49,836 nt of DNA, from the NCBI RefSeq assembly GCF_003355155.1, contig NZ_CP031320.1:8033414-8083249 (forward strand). Reading direction: 5' to 3'. A program made the translations under genes and the position numbers. Positions 22,721 through 32,561 of the stretch are shown here, in pieces (the stretch's first letter is position 1; the number at the start of each line of letters is the position of its first letter). Source of the stretch: Streptomyces armeniacus (GTDB taxonomy: Bacteria; Actinomycetota; Actinomycetes; Streptomycetales; Streptomycetaceae). Below the pieces are notes generated by a model. The model saw nothing but the letters and a program-made list of their open reading frames with translations. It ran no database searches and was not told the origin of the DNA.

Positions 22721-22975
22721 GGTGGGTGCGGCGTTGATGTGGTCGTTGTGTGCGTGGGTGCACAGGATGGCGCGGAGGGTGCGGCCGGCGATGGCGGTGG
22801 TGATGGCGTCGGCGTCGTGGGCCGGGTCGATGACCACGACTTCCCGGTCGTCACCGAGCAGCCACACGTTGTTGTCCACCTCCCAGCTGCCGCCGTCCAG
22901 CTCGAACACCCCGGAGGTCACCACCTGCTCGATACGCGGCCCGCTCCCGGCACCCGCGGCGTGTGCGCTGGTCAC
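22721..22975 (-). CDS. MBL-fold metallohydrolase, N-terminal part
   Basis: 85 residues remain. The metal-binding motif THAHNDH of the metallo-beta-lactamase fold is present, preceded by [20 protein letters not shown], typical of glyoxalase II-like enzymes. It starts with GTG overlapping the mscR stop codon by the sequence GTGA, so the two are translationally coupled. This hydrolase is a frequent partner of mycothiol-dependent formaldehyde dehydrogenase and may hydrolyse the thioester product. The rest is lost at the join with an A domain. Confidence 0.85.
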
Positions 22976-24063
22976 AGGACCACCACCGAACGCAGGACCT
23001 CGCCCGCTTCCATCCGCCCGAACGCCTTCTCCAACTCCACATCCCCCAAGCCGATCGTCTCCGTCACGAACGCGTCCAGATCCAGCCGCCCCTGCCGGTA
23101 CAGATCGATCAGCATCGGGAAATCCCGCGAGGGCAGACAGTCCCCGTACCAGGAGGACTTCAACGACCCGCCCCGGCCGAACACATCCAGCAGCGGGAGT
23201 TCCAGGGTCATCTCCGGGGTGGGCACTCCGACCAGGACGACCGTGCCGGCCAGGTCCCGGGCGTAGAACGCCTGCCGGTAGGTCTCCGGACGCCCCACCG
23301 CCTCGATCACCACATCCGCACCGAACCCCCCGGTCAGCTCCCGCACCCCCTCCACCGGGTCCTGCGCGCTGGAATCGATGGTGTGGGTCGCCCCCATCGA
23401 CCGGGCCGCCTGAAGCTTCCGGGCGTCGATGTCCACCGCGATGACCTTCGCGGCCCCCGCCAGCCGGGCCCCGGCGATCGCGGCGTCGCCGACACCGCCG
23501 CAGCCGATCACCGCGACCGAGTCACCCCGCCCGACCTGCCCGGTGTTGATCGCCGCACCGATCCCGGCCATCACCCCGCACCCCAGCAGCCCCGCGGCCG
23601 CAGGCGCCGCCAGCGGATCCACCTTCGTACACTGCCCCGCCGCGACCAGGGTCTTCTCCGCGAACGCCCCGATCCCCAACGCCGGCGAGAGCACCGTCCC
23701 ATCGGTGAGCGTCATCGGCTGGGAGGCGTTGTGGGTGTCGAAGCAGTACCAGGGACGTCCCCGGGCACACGCACGGCACCGGCCGCACACCGCACGCCAG
23801 TTGAGGACCACGAAGTCCCCGGCCTCGACCTCGGTGACGCCCTCACCCACGGACTCCACCACCCCCGCGGCCTCATGCCCCAGCAGGAACGGGAACTCGT
23901 CATTGATCCCGCCCTGCTTGTAATGCAGATCCGTGTGACACACCCCGCACGCCTGGACGGCCACCACCGCCTCACCCGGCCCCGGATCCGGCACCACCAC
24001 CGTCTCCACCCGCACCGGCTCATCCCGACCCGGAGCCACCAACCCACGAACACGCTGCACCAT
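22972..24063 (-). CDS. mscR: S-(hydroxymethyl)mycothiol dehydrogenase
   Basis: 363 residues, complete. A zinc-dependent medium-chain alcohol dehydrogenase with catalytic zinc ligands in [10 protein letters not shown] and GHEAAGVVE, structural-zinc cysteines in [15 protein letters not shown], and nucleotide-binding [13 protein letters not shown] followed by VDIDARKL. The N-terminal [12 protein letters not shown] and the DTHNASQ region agree with actinobacterial MscR/AdhE2. These oxidise the mycothiol-formaldehyde adduct and reduce S-nitrosomycothiol using NAD. It forms an overlapping pair with the MBL hydrolase. Confidence 0.88.
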   Translation of the reverse strand: MVQRVRGLVAPGRDEPVRVETVVVPDPGPGEAVVAVQACGVCHTDLHYKQGGINDEFPFLLGHEAAGVVESVGEGVTEVEAGDFVVLNWRAVCGRCRACARGRPWYCFDTHNASQPMTLTDGTVLSPALGIGAFAEKTLVAAGQCTKVDPLAAPAAAGLLGCGVMAGIGAAINTGQVGRGDSVAVIGCGGVGDAAIAGARLAGAAKVIAVDIDARKLQAARSMGATHTIDSSAQDPVEGVRELTGGFGADVVIEAVGRPETYRQAFYARDLAGTVVLVGVPTPEMTLELPLLDVFGRGGSLKSSWYGDCLPSRDFPMLIDLYRQGRLDLDAFVTETIGLGDVELEKAFGRMEAGEVLRSVVVL

Positions 24064-24191
24064 GATGTTGGTGATCGCTGGTGTGAATGGCTAGAGGGGT
24101 GACTGACCGTTGTGTGTTTGCAACTGTACTGCGCGCAGCGGGGGCCACTCCGCGGGACTCGTCGGCGGCGTCAGCTGTGTATGAGAGACAG
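24064..24191 (+). other. mscR upstream stub and P5-Nextera adapter
   Basis: About 55 bases upstream of the mscR ATG may be genuine. From about 24122 a degraded P5 is visible. The read-1/mosaic-end sequence at 24159-24191 is nearly exact (TCGTCGGCGGCGTCAGCTG, then TGTATGAGAGACAG). Confidence 0.9.
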
Positions 24192-25262
24192 GGCGAGGGC
24201 GTTCACGGGGTTGCCGGTGTTCTTGCTGACCAGTTCGGCTACCGTGTCGCGGTCTTCCAGCGGGGCGATGCCGACGAGGTTGGCGAAGGCTGCGGTGGTG
24301 CCGAGGACGTCGGCGATCTTCTGAAAGGCGATCAGTTCGCGGAGTTGGGGGGCCCAGCCCAGTTCTCCGACTTCCTGTCGCCGGGCGATCTGCCGGGCCA
24401 CGCGTACGGCGGTGCGGTTGATCTTCAGGGAGGCGGCGAGGTCGTAGTCGGATCCCACTTGGATCTGTACGGAGAAGCGGCTGGAGAGGGCCTCGGTCAG
24501 TACGGCACCGTGTACGCCCGGGTTGTGACCGGCGATGACGTAGAAGCCGTCGGCAGCCGTGATGGTTTCGCCCTTGTGGGCTTTGACCTGGATCTGGCGA
24601 CGGCCGTCCATGGCCGGATACAGCGCTGCCAGCACCTTCGGGGAGATCAGCGTCGCATCGTCCAGCAGGAGGGCGCGGCCCTGTTGCATGGCTTCGACCA
24701 GGGGCCCGTAGACGAACTCGTAACCGCCGTCGGCGCGTTGGGTGTACTCCCCGATGAGGTCGCCGACCTCGGTGTCACCGTCACCGGCAACCGTGATCAG
24801 GTCGGGGAAGGCTGCCTCGATCAGGGAGGTCTTGCCCGTTCCCGGCGGCCCGTACAGCAGCACCGGCACCCCCGCCTCGCGCAGCCGCCGCAACGCCTCC
24901 GTGTCCGGCAACTCCGCCAGCGCTCTGGGGTGGTACTGCTGCCCGTTCGGGCGGGTCACCGGGGCGGGCCGTGCTCCGGACGACGTGCTCGTCGTGGGAC
25001 CGGCCGGTTTCGGGCTGCGCCGTGGCGCGGGCGGGCCCGGGGTACTGGGGGCGCTGGGGTTGGGCACCGTGACGACGGCGCACTGCGCGGCTGCTGCGGT
25101 GGTGGCTGTCGCCCGGTAGGTGCGGGGGGACTGCGTTACGCGTTCCGCTTCCCCGCGTGCCACCAGGGTCTCGCACGCGTTCCCCACCGCTCCGCCGGAA
25201 TGCCCGAGTCGTTTGGCGATTTCGGTGACGCTGAAACAATCGGATGCTGCGGCGGCCAGAAC
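24192..25262 (-). CDS. MoxR/NorQ-like AAA ATPase with N-terminal winged helix, partial
   Basis: About 357 residues, open at both ends. The N-terminal segment (DCFSVTEIAKRLGHSGGAV, LVARGEAERV) looks like a helix-turn-helix of the MarR/winged type. A proline-rich linker and an AAA+ module follow: Walker A LLYGPPGTGKTS, DGDTEVGDLIG, Walker B ALLLDDATLI with Asp-Asp in place of Asp-Glu, and FYVIAGHNPG as sensor 1. Such ATPases remodel or load metal cofactors into partner proteins, often VWA proteins. The partner is not in this fragment. It is a complete 1,071-bp library insert between two adapters. Confidence 0.82.
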
Positions 25263-25367
25263 CTGTCGCTTATACACTTCTGACGCTGCCGACGAAGGCA
25301 TCGGTGGTAGGGTCGGTAGTTGCAGGACCATGTAAAAAACAAAACGACTACCTCCCCTACAAGTACA
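25263..25367 (+). other. Reverse-oriented Nextera adapter, P5 and A-rich tail
   Basis: CTGTCGCTTATACACTTCTG begins an almost exact reverse-complement read-1 sequence (25263-25295). It is followed by the octamer AGGCATCG, a damaged P5 complement (GTGGTAGG..GTCGGTAG), and an A-rich tail. Confidence 0.95.
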
Positions 25368-26655
25368 CAGCCGGTGTGGTGGGCGGCGTGGAGGGCGAGT
25401 TCGACGTAGGCGGTGCCGGGGAGGATGACGGTGTCGAGTACGGCGTGGTCGGCGAGCCAGGGGTGGGTGTCGAGGGCGAGCCGTCCGGTGAAGAGGTGGC
25501 CGCCGTCGGGTAGTTCGGCGGAGGCGCCGAGAAGCGGGTGCCCGGCGTCGTCCAGCCCGGCGGTGCCGACGTTGGAGGCTGCGGGCGCGGCAAGCCAGTA
25601 GGGCTGGTGCTGGAAGGGGTAGGTGGGGAGTTCTACGGGACGGGTGGGCTGGTGGGGGTAGAGCGCAGCCCAGTTGGGGGTGGTGTCGTGGGTCGTCGTC
25701 CAGGTGGTGGTGAGTGCGGTGAGGAATTGGGTGGGGCTGTGGTGGTCGCGGCGGAGGGTGCCGGTGATGGTGGCCTGGGTGTCCAGTTCTTCGAGCGCGT
25801 CTTGGATGGCGGTGGTGAGGACTGGGTGTGGGCTGGTTTCGATGAAGACTTGGTGGCCGTCGGCATTCAGTGCGGTGAGGGTGTCGTGGAAGCGGACGGT
25901 GCTGCGGAGGTTGGTGTACCAGTAGTCGGCGTTCAACCGGTCGGTCTGGTGAAGGGCTCCGGTGACGGTGGAGTAGAACGGCACCGTGCTGGTGGTGGGG
26001 GTGAGGTCGGCGAGTTCGGTGAGGATGTGTTCGCGGATGGGTTCGACGTGGGGGGAGTGGGAGGCGTAGTCGACGGGGATGGTGCGGGCGCGTATGCCGT
26101 CGGTGCGGCAGGTGGTGACGTACTCCTCCACGGCCGCCGTCTCTCCGGCGATGACCGTCGAACTCGGGCCGTTGTGGGCGGCGATGGTGATTCGCTCGCC
26201 GAAGGCGGTGAGGTCGACGCCGGTTGCGGGCAGCGGGATGGAGGCCATGGTTCCCGTACCGGCCAGGGCGACCAGCGCGCGGGAGCGCAGGGCGACTGTC
26301 TTGGCGGCGTCGTTGAGGGTGAGGGCTCCGGCGATGTGGGCTGCGGCGATCTCGCCTTGGGAGTGGCCGATGACCGCGTCGGGCTGGATGCCGTGGTGTT
26401 GCCAGAGGCGGGCGAGGGAGACCATCACCGCGAAGAGGACGGGCTGGATGACTTCGACTCGTTCCAGGGTCTCCGCGTGCTCCTCCGGATGGGTCAGTAC
26501 GTCGATGAGTGACCAGTCGGTGTGCGGGGCGAGGGCGTCGGCGCAGGCGTGCAGGTGCTGGGCGAACACCTGGGAACTCGTGAGGAGTTCGCGTGCCATG
26601 CCTGGCCATTGCGAGCCCTGGCCGGGGAAGACGAACACCGTCTTGCCCGTTCGGC
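25368..26655 (-). CDS. Type I PKS fragment: methylmalonyl-type AT and start of DH
   Basis: The acyltransferase begins at [13 protein letters not shown], has ERVEVIQPVLFA, the active site [11 protein letters not shown], and VDYASHSPHVE. YASH indicates methylmalonyl-CoA. A post-AT linker (LPTYPFQHQPYWL) leads to a dehydratase N-terminus, HPLLGASAELPDG and [18 protein letters not shown], with the catalytic His present and Asp in place of the usual Gly of HxxxGxxxxP. The first 127 bases (25368-25494) are identical to 42107-42233. KS and the rest of DH are absent. Confidence 0.92.
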
Positions 26656-27908
26656 GAAGGCGTTGCCGGCCATGCCGGCGGTGAGGGTGGTGCCGTCGGC
26701 GGGGTCGATGAGGAGGAAGGAGCCGGTGCGGCGGGAGTCGGCGTAGGGGTCGATGGGCAGTGCTTCGGCGGTGCGCAGGACGACGCGTCCGATGTCGTTG
26801 GCGAGGAGTTCGCCGGGGACGGGGTGCTGGGAGAGGTCGTCGAGGGTGAGGCGGGAGGGGATGTCCTTGACGATGGCTTTGACGGTGCGGGTGGCGTGTT
26901 TGAGCAGGACGCGGTCGCCGGGTTTCAGGGGGCGGTCGGCGACGTGGCAGACGGTGGCGGTGAGGTCCTGGCTGGGGCGTACGGCGGCCTGTGCGGGGGC
27001 GATGAGGTCGCCGCGGGAGATGTCGAGGTCGTCGGTGAGGCGGAGGGTGACCGACTGGGGTGCCCAGGCGGAGTCGACGGACTGGCCGAGTGCGTCGATG
27101 GCCTCGATGGTGCTGGTGCGGCCGGAGGGCAGGACGGTGACGCGGTCGCCGGTGTGGAAGACGCCGGAGGCGATCTGGCCGGCGTAGCCGCGGTAGTCGG
27201 GCAGTTCGGGGGTCTGGGGCCGGATGACGTACTGCACGGGGAAGCGTGCGGGGTCGCCGGAGGGGTCGTGGGAGACCGGGACGGTCTCCAGGTGTTCCAG
27301 GACGGTGGGTCCGCCGTACCAGTCCATGAGGGGGGAGGCGGTCACGACGTTGTCGCCTTGGAGGGCGGAGATGGGGATGGCGGTGATTTCGGGGACGCCG
27401 AGGGTGGCGGCGTAGCGGGTGAACTCGTCGGCGATGGTGGCGAAGACGGTCTCCTGGTAGCCGGCGAGGTCCATTTTGTTGACGGCGAGGACGACGTGGG
27501 GGACGCGGAGGAGGGCGGCGACGGCGGCGTGGCGGCGGGTCTGTTCGACGACGCCGTTGCGGGCGTCGACGAGGACGACGGCGAGTTCGGCGGTGGAGGC
27601 GCCGGTGACCATGTTGCGGGTGTACTGCACGTGGCCGGGGGTGTCGGCGAGGATGAAGCGGCGCCGGGGGGTGGCGAAGTAGCGGTAGGCGACGTCGATG
27701 GTGATGCCCTGTTCGCGTTCGGCGCGGAGGCCGTCGGTGAGCAGGGCGAGGTCGGGCGCGTCCTGGCCGCGGTCGTGGGAGGCGCGTTCGACGGCTTCGA
27801 GCTGGTCGCTGAGGACCGACTTGGAGTCGTGCAGCAGCCTGCCCACGAGCGTGGACTTCCCGTCGTCCACACTCCCGGCCGTGGCGAAACGCAGCAGCGA
27901 AGTCGCGG
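26656..27908 (-). CDS. cysN: Sulfate adenylyltransferase subunit 1 (CysN), both ends trimmed
   Basis: The GTPase subunit of ATP sulfurylase. GTP-binding motifs are G1 [11 protein letters not shown]3 [13 protein letters not shown] and G4 AVNKMDL, followed by EF-Tu-like beta-barrel domains ([24 protein letters not shown]-type region, [14 protein letters not shown]). With CysD it makes adenosine 5'-phosphosulfate, driven by GTP hydrolysis. The missing ~15 N-terminal residues are present at 48257-48298, and 27781-27909 is the shared block. The C-terminal end runs into PKS sequence. Confidence 0.95.
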
Positions 27909-29101
27909 CCGTCCAACTCACCACCAGCACCCACCACACCGCCCTCCACCTCACCACCACCACAAACCAACCCCTCGCCACCATCACCAACCTCACCACC
28001 CGCACCATCACCCCCCAACAACTCCAGCAGGCCACCTCGCACCGGAACGCGTTGTTCCAGCTGGCGTGGGAGCCGTACGCGCTCCCGCAGACCGGCGCCT
28101 CTGACACCTCGGGGTGGATGGTGCTGGGAGAGGACGGCCACGGCTTCGCACACCGTACGGACATCAATTCCGTGACAGACGCCCCGGAAGTGCTGCTCCT
28201 GCCCTGCCTCAACGAGCCGGATGACGCCCCGCACGAGGCCGCACACGCCGTAACCGAACACGTCCTGCGCACAGTGCAGGACTACCTCACGGCGGAACAG
28301 CTTGCCGACACCCGCCTGGTGATCCTCACCCAGGGCGCGGTCGCCACCAGGCCCGAAGAGGACGTACGAGACCTCGCGGCAGCCGCCGTATGGGGCCTGA
28401 TCCGCACCGCCCAGAACGAGAACCCCGACCGACTGCTGCTCATCGACACAGACGGCACGGACGCCTCATGGCACGCGCTCCGCTCGGCTGTTGGTACCGG
28501 CGAGAACCAACTCGCCCTGCGGGACGGCGCAGCCCACACCCCCCGCCTCGTCCGCCCGGCTCACGAAAGCGGCGAAACCCCGGCCCTGAACCCGGACGGC
28601 ACCGTAGGCGAAACCCCGGCCCTGGACCCGGACGGCACCGTACTGGTCACCGGAGCCACCGGCACCCTCGGCACCCACCTCACCCGCCACCTCGTACGGG
28701 TACACGGCGCCCGCCACCTCCTGCTGGCCAGCCGCAGCGGACCCAACGCACCCGGCGCCACCGAACTACACGCCGAACTGGAGGCGTTGGGCGCCCACGT
28801 CACGATCACCGCCTGCGACACCGCCGACCGCGACGCCCTCGCCCAGGTACTCGACGCGATCCCGGACGAGCACCCCCTCACCGCCGTCTTCCACACCGCC
28901 GGCGTCCTCGACGACACCACCCTCACCAGCCTCACCCCCGAACGCCTCCACCCCGTCCTGCGTCCGAAGGTCGACGCCGCCTGGCACCTCCACACCCTCA
29001 CCCAGGACAAGAACCTCACCGCCTTCGTCCTCTACTCCTCCATCGCAGGCACCCTCGGCAACCCCGGACAAGCCAACTACGCCGCCGCCAACACCTTGGC
29101 C
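27909..29101 (+). CDS. Type I PKS fragment: DH end and B-type ketoreductase
   Basis: It starts with the DH C-terminal block ([20 protein letters not shown]), then the KR structural subdomain ([39 protein letters not shown]) and the catalytic Rossmann part: NADPH motif [23 protein letters not shown] and the Tyr/Asn motif [10 protein letters not shown]. The LDD motif marks a B-type KR giving a D-configured hydroxyl. A 36-bp in-frame tandem duplication lies at 28571-28642. The N-terminus is joined to cysN and the C-terminus to a methyltransferase flank. Confidence 0.92.
28571..28642 (+). repeat. In-frame 36-bp tandem duplication in the KR linker
   Basis: Two adjacent 36-base units encode [12 protein letters not shown] and [12 protein letters not shown] and differ by one base. 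They lie just before the NADPH-binding strand. The equivalent KR at 34400-34470 has a single unit ([12 protein letters not shown]), so the extra copy is specific to this module or is an assembly stutter. Confidence 0.9.
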
Positions 29102-29183
29102 CGGCGCGTACGGGGGCCCGGCGCGTACGCGGGCCTGGCGCGTACGGGGGCGGGTGGCGTACGAGTGCGGGAGTGCGTACGGC
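29102..29183. other. Junction and 3' flank of the methyltransferase gene
   Basis: CGTACGGG-type repeats dominate. KR coding sequence stops about 29100 and the flank of the divergent gene begins. No adapter is seen. Confidence 0.4.
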
Positions 29184-30194
29184 TCAGGCGAAGGGGTCGC
29201 CCATTCCCACCGGGCACACCAGCCAGGTGAAGGCGCCCAGGCCGGCCGGGTCGGTCAGTTCGGCGGCCTCGCCCGCCGTGCGCAGTGCGCGTACGTACGC
29301 CGCAGCGTCCGTGGACGCCCAGGACAGCGGAGGGCGGCCGCCGTGCACGCCGAGGGCGTGCAGCGCCGCACGCTGGGTGTGCGGCGTGCCGCCGCGCCCC
29401 GCGTGCGCGCCGGCGGCGGCGCACGCGTCCAGCGCGACGTGCGCGGTGAGGTCGCGGGTGCCGTCGGGGACGGCGCGTACCTCGCGTCCGTCGAGGTAGC
29501 CGGTAAGGGTGCCGAAGGACGGCCGGGCGTCGCGCGTGTGCGCGTAGTCGACGGCGACGGCGAGGCCGCGCGCCAGCGTGCCCGCTGCCGCCGCCCACGC
29601 GGCGTCCCGAGGGCGGCCGATCTCCGCGCGCAGTCCGGGTTCGGGGTCCAGCGGCCACCAGCGCTCCAGCCACTCGGCGTCCGCGCCGTCGACGGGCGGT
29701 CCGAGCCGTTCGCGGCCGGCGGGGTCCACGAGGACGTAGCGGGGGACGCCCGCGTCGTCCACCTCGGCGACGTCGAGCGGCACGTTGTCGAGCCACTCGT
29801 TGGCGAACACCAGGCCGGTCACCGAGCCGGCCGCTGGCAGCGCGTCCCGCCACTCGACGCGGGCGTCGAGCGCGGGCGGCCGGGGGGCGCGCTCGACCGC
29901 GTACGGGCGCAGACGGCGCGCGAGGGGTTCGTCCACCGCGTCGAGCACCCCCGTGTGCAACTCACCGCGGCCCGCGCCCACGTCCAGCAGCGCCAGTTCG
30001 GCGGGCCGGCCGAGCGCGGCGTCCACGCGGGCCGCCAGCCGGGCGACGGCCTGCGCGAACAGCTGTGAGGCGTGCACGGACGTACGGAAGTGGGCCCCGG
30101 GCTCCTCGCGTACGAAGAAGCCGCGCGGCCCGTAGAGCGCCCGCTCCATCGCCGTACGCCAGCGGACGGGCTCACTCCCCCCGGCGTCCCCGCC
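29184..30194 (-). CDS. MidA/NDUFAF7-like SAM-dependent methyltransferase, 5'-truncated
   Basis: 337 residues to a native stop. The N-terminal [18 protein letters not shown] is the typical MidA-family opening (few residues missing). Motif I is [31 protein letters not shown] is the family hallmark around the active site, and [12 protein letters not shown] follows. Eukaryotic homologues methylate an arginine of complex I. The bacterial role is not established. The 5' end stops at a mosaic end. Confidence 0.85.
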   Translation of the reverse strand, partial: GGDAGGSEPVRWRTAMERALYGPRGFFVREEPGAHFRTSVHASQLFAQAVARLAARVDAALGRPAELALLDVGAGRGELHTGVLDAVDEPLARRLRPYAVERAPRPPALDARVEWRDALPAAGSVTGLVFANEWLDNVPLDVAEVDDAGVPRYVLVDPAGRERLGPPVDGADAEWLERWWPLDPEPGLRAEIGRPRDAAWAAAAGTLARGLAVAVDYAHTRDARPSFGTLTGYLDGREVRAVPDGTRDLTAHVALDACAAAGAHAGRGGTPHTQRAALHALGVHGGRPPLSWASTDAAAYVRALRTAGEAAELTDPAGLGAFTWLVCPVGMGDPFA

Positions 30195-30290
30195 CTGTCC
30201 CTTATACACCGCTGACTGTGCCGACGAACGGCTGAGGTGTGGTCCTCGCTGTCGTCGGAGCATTAAACAATAAATAAGTAAAGCGGTCTT
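30195..30290 (+). other. Reverse Nextera adapter, index, P5 complement, A-rich tail
   Basis: A 33-base reverse read-1 sequence (30195-30227, CTGTCCCTTATACACC at its start) is followed by a nine-base index-like stretch and a damaged P5 complement at 30237-30264 ending GCATT, then an A-rich tail. The order exactly matches a read running off the end of a Nextera molecule. Confidence 0.96.
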
Positions 30291-30501
30291 TCGCGTCCGG
30301 GGTGGGGGCGCTGCTTGCCGGCGCGGCCGGTGCGGTGGGCGCGGCCTGTGCGCCGGGGGCGGCGGAGGCCGTGGGGACGACGGCCACGGCCAGGGTGAGA
30401 GCGGGGACGGCGACAACGGTGGCGGCGCGGCGCGTTCGCCGCCACGCCTGTGCCGTCCTGTGGGATCTTGCGCCGGCTCTTGCCCCGAAGTCTGCGCGCA
30501 T
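30291..30501 (-). CDS. Secreted protein, signal-peptide region only
   Basis: 70 residues from ATG. The positively charged n-region ([14 protein letters not shown]), hydrophobic core [16 protein letters not shown] and cleavage site PTASA-AP define a Sec signal peptide. An Ala/Pro-rich stretch follows. The mature domain is lost at the adapter. An upstream in-frame ATG exists, but this start gives a normal signal peptide. Confidence 0.72.
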
Positions 30502-31041
30502 CACGCACCAACCTTCCGCGGATCGTGCGGAGTCGGTGCGCTCCGCCCCCTGAGTCGCCCGGCCCGTACGGGAGATACGCACCGGATGCGACAACGATGT
30601 CACGGGGGCGATTCTTCAGCCCGCGCATGCCCGCGGCAACCCCTTGCCGGTGGCGTTCCGGCCAACCTCGGGTGTCCGTACGGCGTCCGCGTGGCTGGAC
30701 GACCGCTGTCCGTCAGCGGGCCGACAGCCCCGTGGCACGGTGCGCCTTTCGCCGTGGCGGAGGGCCGTCCTCAATCGCCGGACCGGCTGGATTGGGCTCA
30801 TGACGGTGACGCGCTGACGGCAGTCGCAGCGGCGGTAACCCAACAGCCGTGCACACGGGCTGGAACGAACCCGTTGCAGCGACACTTCGACCGCAGTCGC
30901 GCGACAGCCAGAACGTAGTAGCGGCGCACAACTGCCAGTACCGCCGCAGGCAAGGTCGAACACCCGCCAAATCAAGCCCGTCCGGCGATTGAGGACGAAC
31001 CCCGGCCCACCACCGGGCCGCACCCGGTGGCAGCGACGTCG
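30502..31041. other. Intergenic region with a long-spaced inverted repeat
   Basis: No gene is supported. The region holds two arms of a GATTGAGGAC-type repeat, described separately. The 100 bases next to the secreted-protein start presumably contain its promoter, which I cannot delimit. Confidence 0.5.
30766..31004. repeat. Inverted pair of a Streptomyces intergenic repeat
   Basis: GTCCTCAATCGCCGGACC at the left and GTCCGGCGATTGAGGAC at the right are inverted copies extending to about 28 matched bases (TCAAGCCCG side included), about 200 bp apart. From memory this motif is abundant between genes in Streptomyces. It may form part of bidirectional terminators or a miniature mobile repeat. Confidence 0.6.
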
Positions 31042-31319
31042 TCAGCTGCGGCGGCGCATCCGGCGCAGGCGCGAGAACACGACGCCGACGGCCACCACCG
31101 CGGCCACCGCCGCCGCGGCGCGCTTGAGCACCGGGGTGCCGGCGGTGCGCAGCAGGTCGATCGGCTCGGCCGCGGCGGGGGGCGGGGCGGAAGCGGACCC
31201 CGGATCGGAACCGGAACCAGAACCGGAAGCAGCGCCGGAACCGGAAGCGGTGTCGGAGTCCGTACCCGAATCCGTACGGGACGCTTCCCCGGACTTCCCC
31301 GCCTCCCCCGGTTCCCCCG
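31042..31319 (-). CDS. C-terminal fragment of a membrane-anchored protein
   Basis: About 91 residues to a native stop. A Ser/Gly/Asp low-complexity linker (SGTDSDTASGSGAASGSGSG) is followed by one hydrophobic helix (LKRAAAAVAAVVAVGVVF) and a basic tail RLRRMRRRS, giving a C-terminal membrane anchor with a positive inside end. Family not recognised. The N-terminal part is lost at an adapter. Confidence 0.6.
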
Positions 31320-31440
31320 CTGTCGCTTCTACACTGCTGACGATGCCGCTGAAGGCCTCTGTGTAGATCCTGATGGTCGCCGTACACTTACTTACTGAGA
31401 GCTCCACGTAGCCCTGACACACCGTCCTCAGCCCGGGGGG
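31320..31440 (+). other. Complete reverse Nextera read-1, index and P5 complement
   Basis: Reverse read-1 sequence (31320-31352), octamer AGGCCTCT, then GTGTAGATCCTGATGGTCGC at 31361-31380, which is the P5 complement with few errors. The following ~50 bases are noise. This is the best preserved whole adapter in the window and identifies the library chemistry. Confidence 0.97.
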
Positions 31441-32220
31441 TCCGCGGGGCCTGGGGCTCAGGCGGGGCCGCGCGCCGAGGAGACCGGGCTGGACTTCGCC
31501 CGCGCCTGGGTGGAGTTCCCCGACCCGGCCGACCCCGAACAGGTCTTCCGCTGCGACCTGACCTGGCTGACCTCCAAGTGGAACTGCATCTTCGGACGCG
31601 GCTGCCAGGGCATCCAGGAAGGCCGCGACACGGATGGCTGCTGCACGCTGGGCGCGCACTTCTCCGACGAGGACGACGAACGCCGCGTCGCCGAACACGC
31701 GGCCCGGCTGACGCCGGAGACCTGGCAGTTCCACGACGTCGGCACCAAGTCCGGCTGGACCCAGCTCGACGACGACGGCGAACGCCAGACCCGCCGCTGG
31801 AAGGGCGCCTGCATCTTCCACAACCGCCCCGGCTTCCCCGGCGGCACGGGCTGCGCCCTCCACACCCTCGCCCTGCGCGAAGGGCGCGAGCCCCTGGAGA
31901 CCAAGCCCGACGTCTGCTGGCAGCTGCCGATCCGGCGCACCTTCGAGTGGGTGGAACTGCCGGACGGCGAGCAGCTGCTCTACGTCTCCATCGGCGAGTA
32001 CGACCGCCGCGGCTGGGGCTCCGGCGGCCACGACCTGCACTGGTGGTGCACGTCTGCGCCGTCGGCACACGGCGCGGGCAAGGCGGTGTACGAGTCATAC
32101 CGCCCGGAACTCATCGAACTGATGGGCCCCGCGGGCTACGAGCGCCTCGCCGAACTGTGCGCGGAGCGCCTCTCCTCCCAACTGCCGCTGCTGGCGCCGC
32201 ATCCTGCGGATCCTGTGTAG
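31441..32220 (+). CDS. Conserved Cys-rich hypothetical protein, 5'-truncated
   Basis: About 259 residues to a native stop. Cysteines recur as [49 protein letters not shown] and HWWCTSA. They recall the YkgJ/DUF3109-type metal-chelating proteins that are widely conserved in actinobacteria, so a zinc or iron site is likely, but the activity is unknown. The start lies before the join; the in-frame ATG at 31510 is probably internal. Confidence 0.65.
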   Translation, partial: SAGPGAQAGPRAEETGLDFARAWVEFPDPADPEQVFRCDLTWLTSKWNCIFGRGCQGIQEGRDTDGCCTLGAHFSDEDDERRVAEHAARLTPETWQFHDVGTKSGWTQLDDDGERQTRRWKGACIFHNRPGFPGGTGCALHTLALREGREPLETKPDVCWQLPIRRTFEWVELPDGEQLLYVSIGEYDRRGWGSGGHDLHWWCTSAPSAHGAGKAVYESYRPELIELMGPAGYERLAELCAERLSSQLPLLAPHPADPV

Positions 32221-32561
32221 CCGTACGTTGCGGCTGCGGCCGCCGCGGATTCCGCCGGACCCGGCGTGTCGTGGCCGATCGCCGTCGCGGCGGGAGGGGC
32301 GTGGCGGTTCCCCGCCGCGCCCCCCCTGACCGCCGTCGCGCACAGGCGCCACAGGCCGTCGCGAATTCCGCCGGACCCGCGGCGTCGTGGCTGGCCGCCG
32401 TCGCGGCGGGAGGGGGGCGGTTGGCCGTCGTGCGCGGCGGGCGCCAGGGCGGGGGGACCGGGCCGTGGGCCGGGGGGCCGGCCCTAAACACCTACGGCGG
32501 TCCCGGCGGAGCGCTTAGGTGTATGCCCAGGCGGTGTGGGGAGCAGCTAAACAGAACATAA
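32221..32561. other. Intergenic region with imperfect direct repeat
   Basis: Two ~60-base units around ATTCCGCCGGACCC, spaced roughly 115 bp, share the tail CCGTCGCGGCGGGAGGGG. A weak hairpin ACACCTA/TAGGTGT lies near the right side at about 32488-32522. No gene is seen. Confidence 0.5.

Noticed and set aside
25368..28035. CysN located inside a PKS gene as a sulfation-linked biosynthetic system
   Set aside because: CysN is trimmed at both ends, its authentic start next to cysD is at 48298, and the flanking DH block is a shared 127-bp edge.
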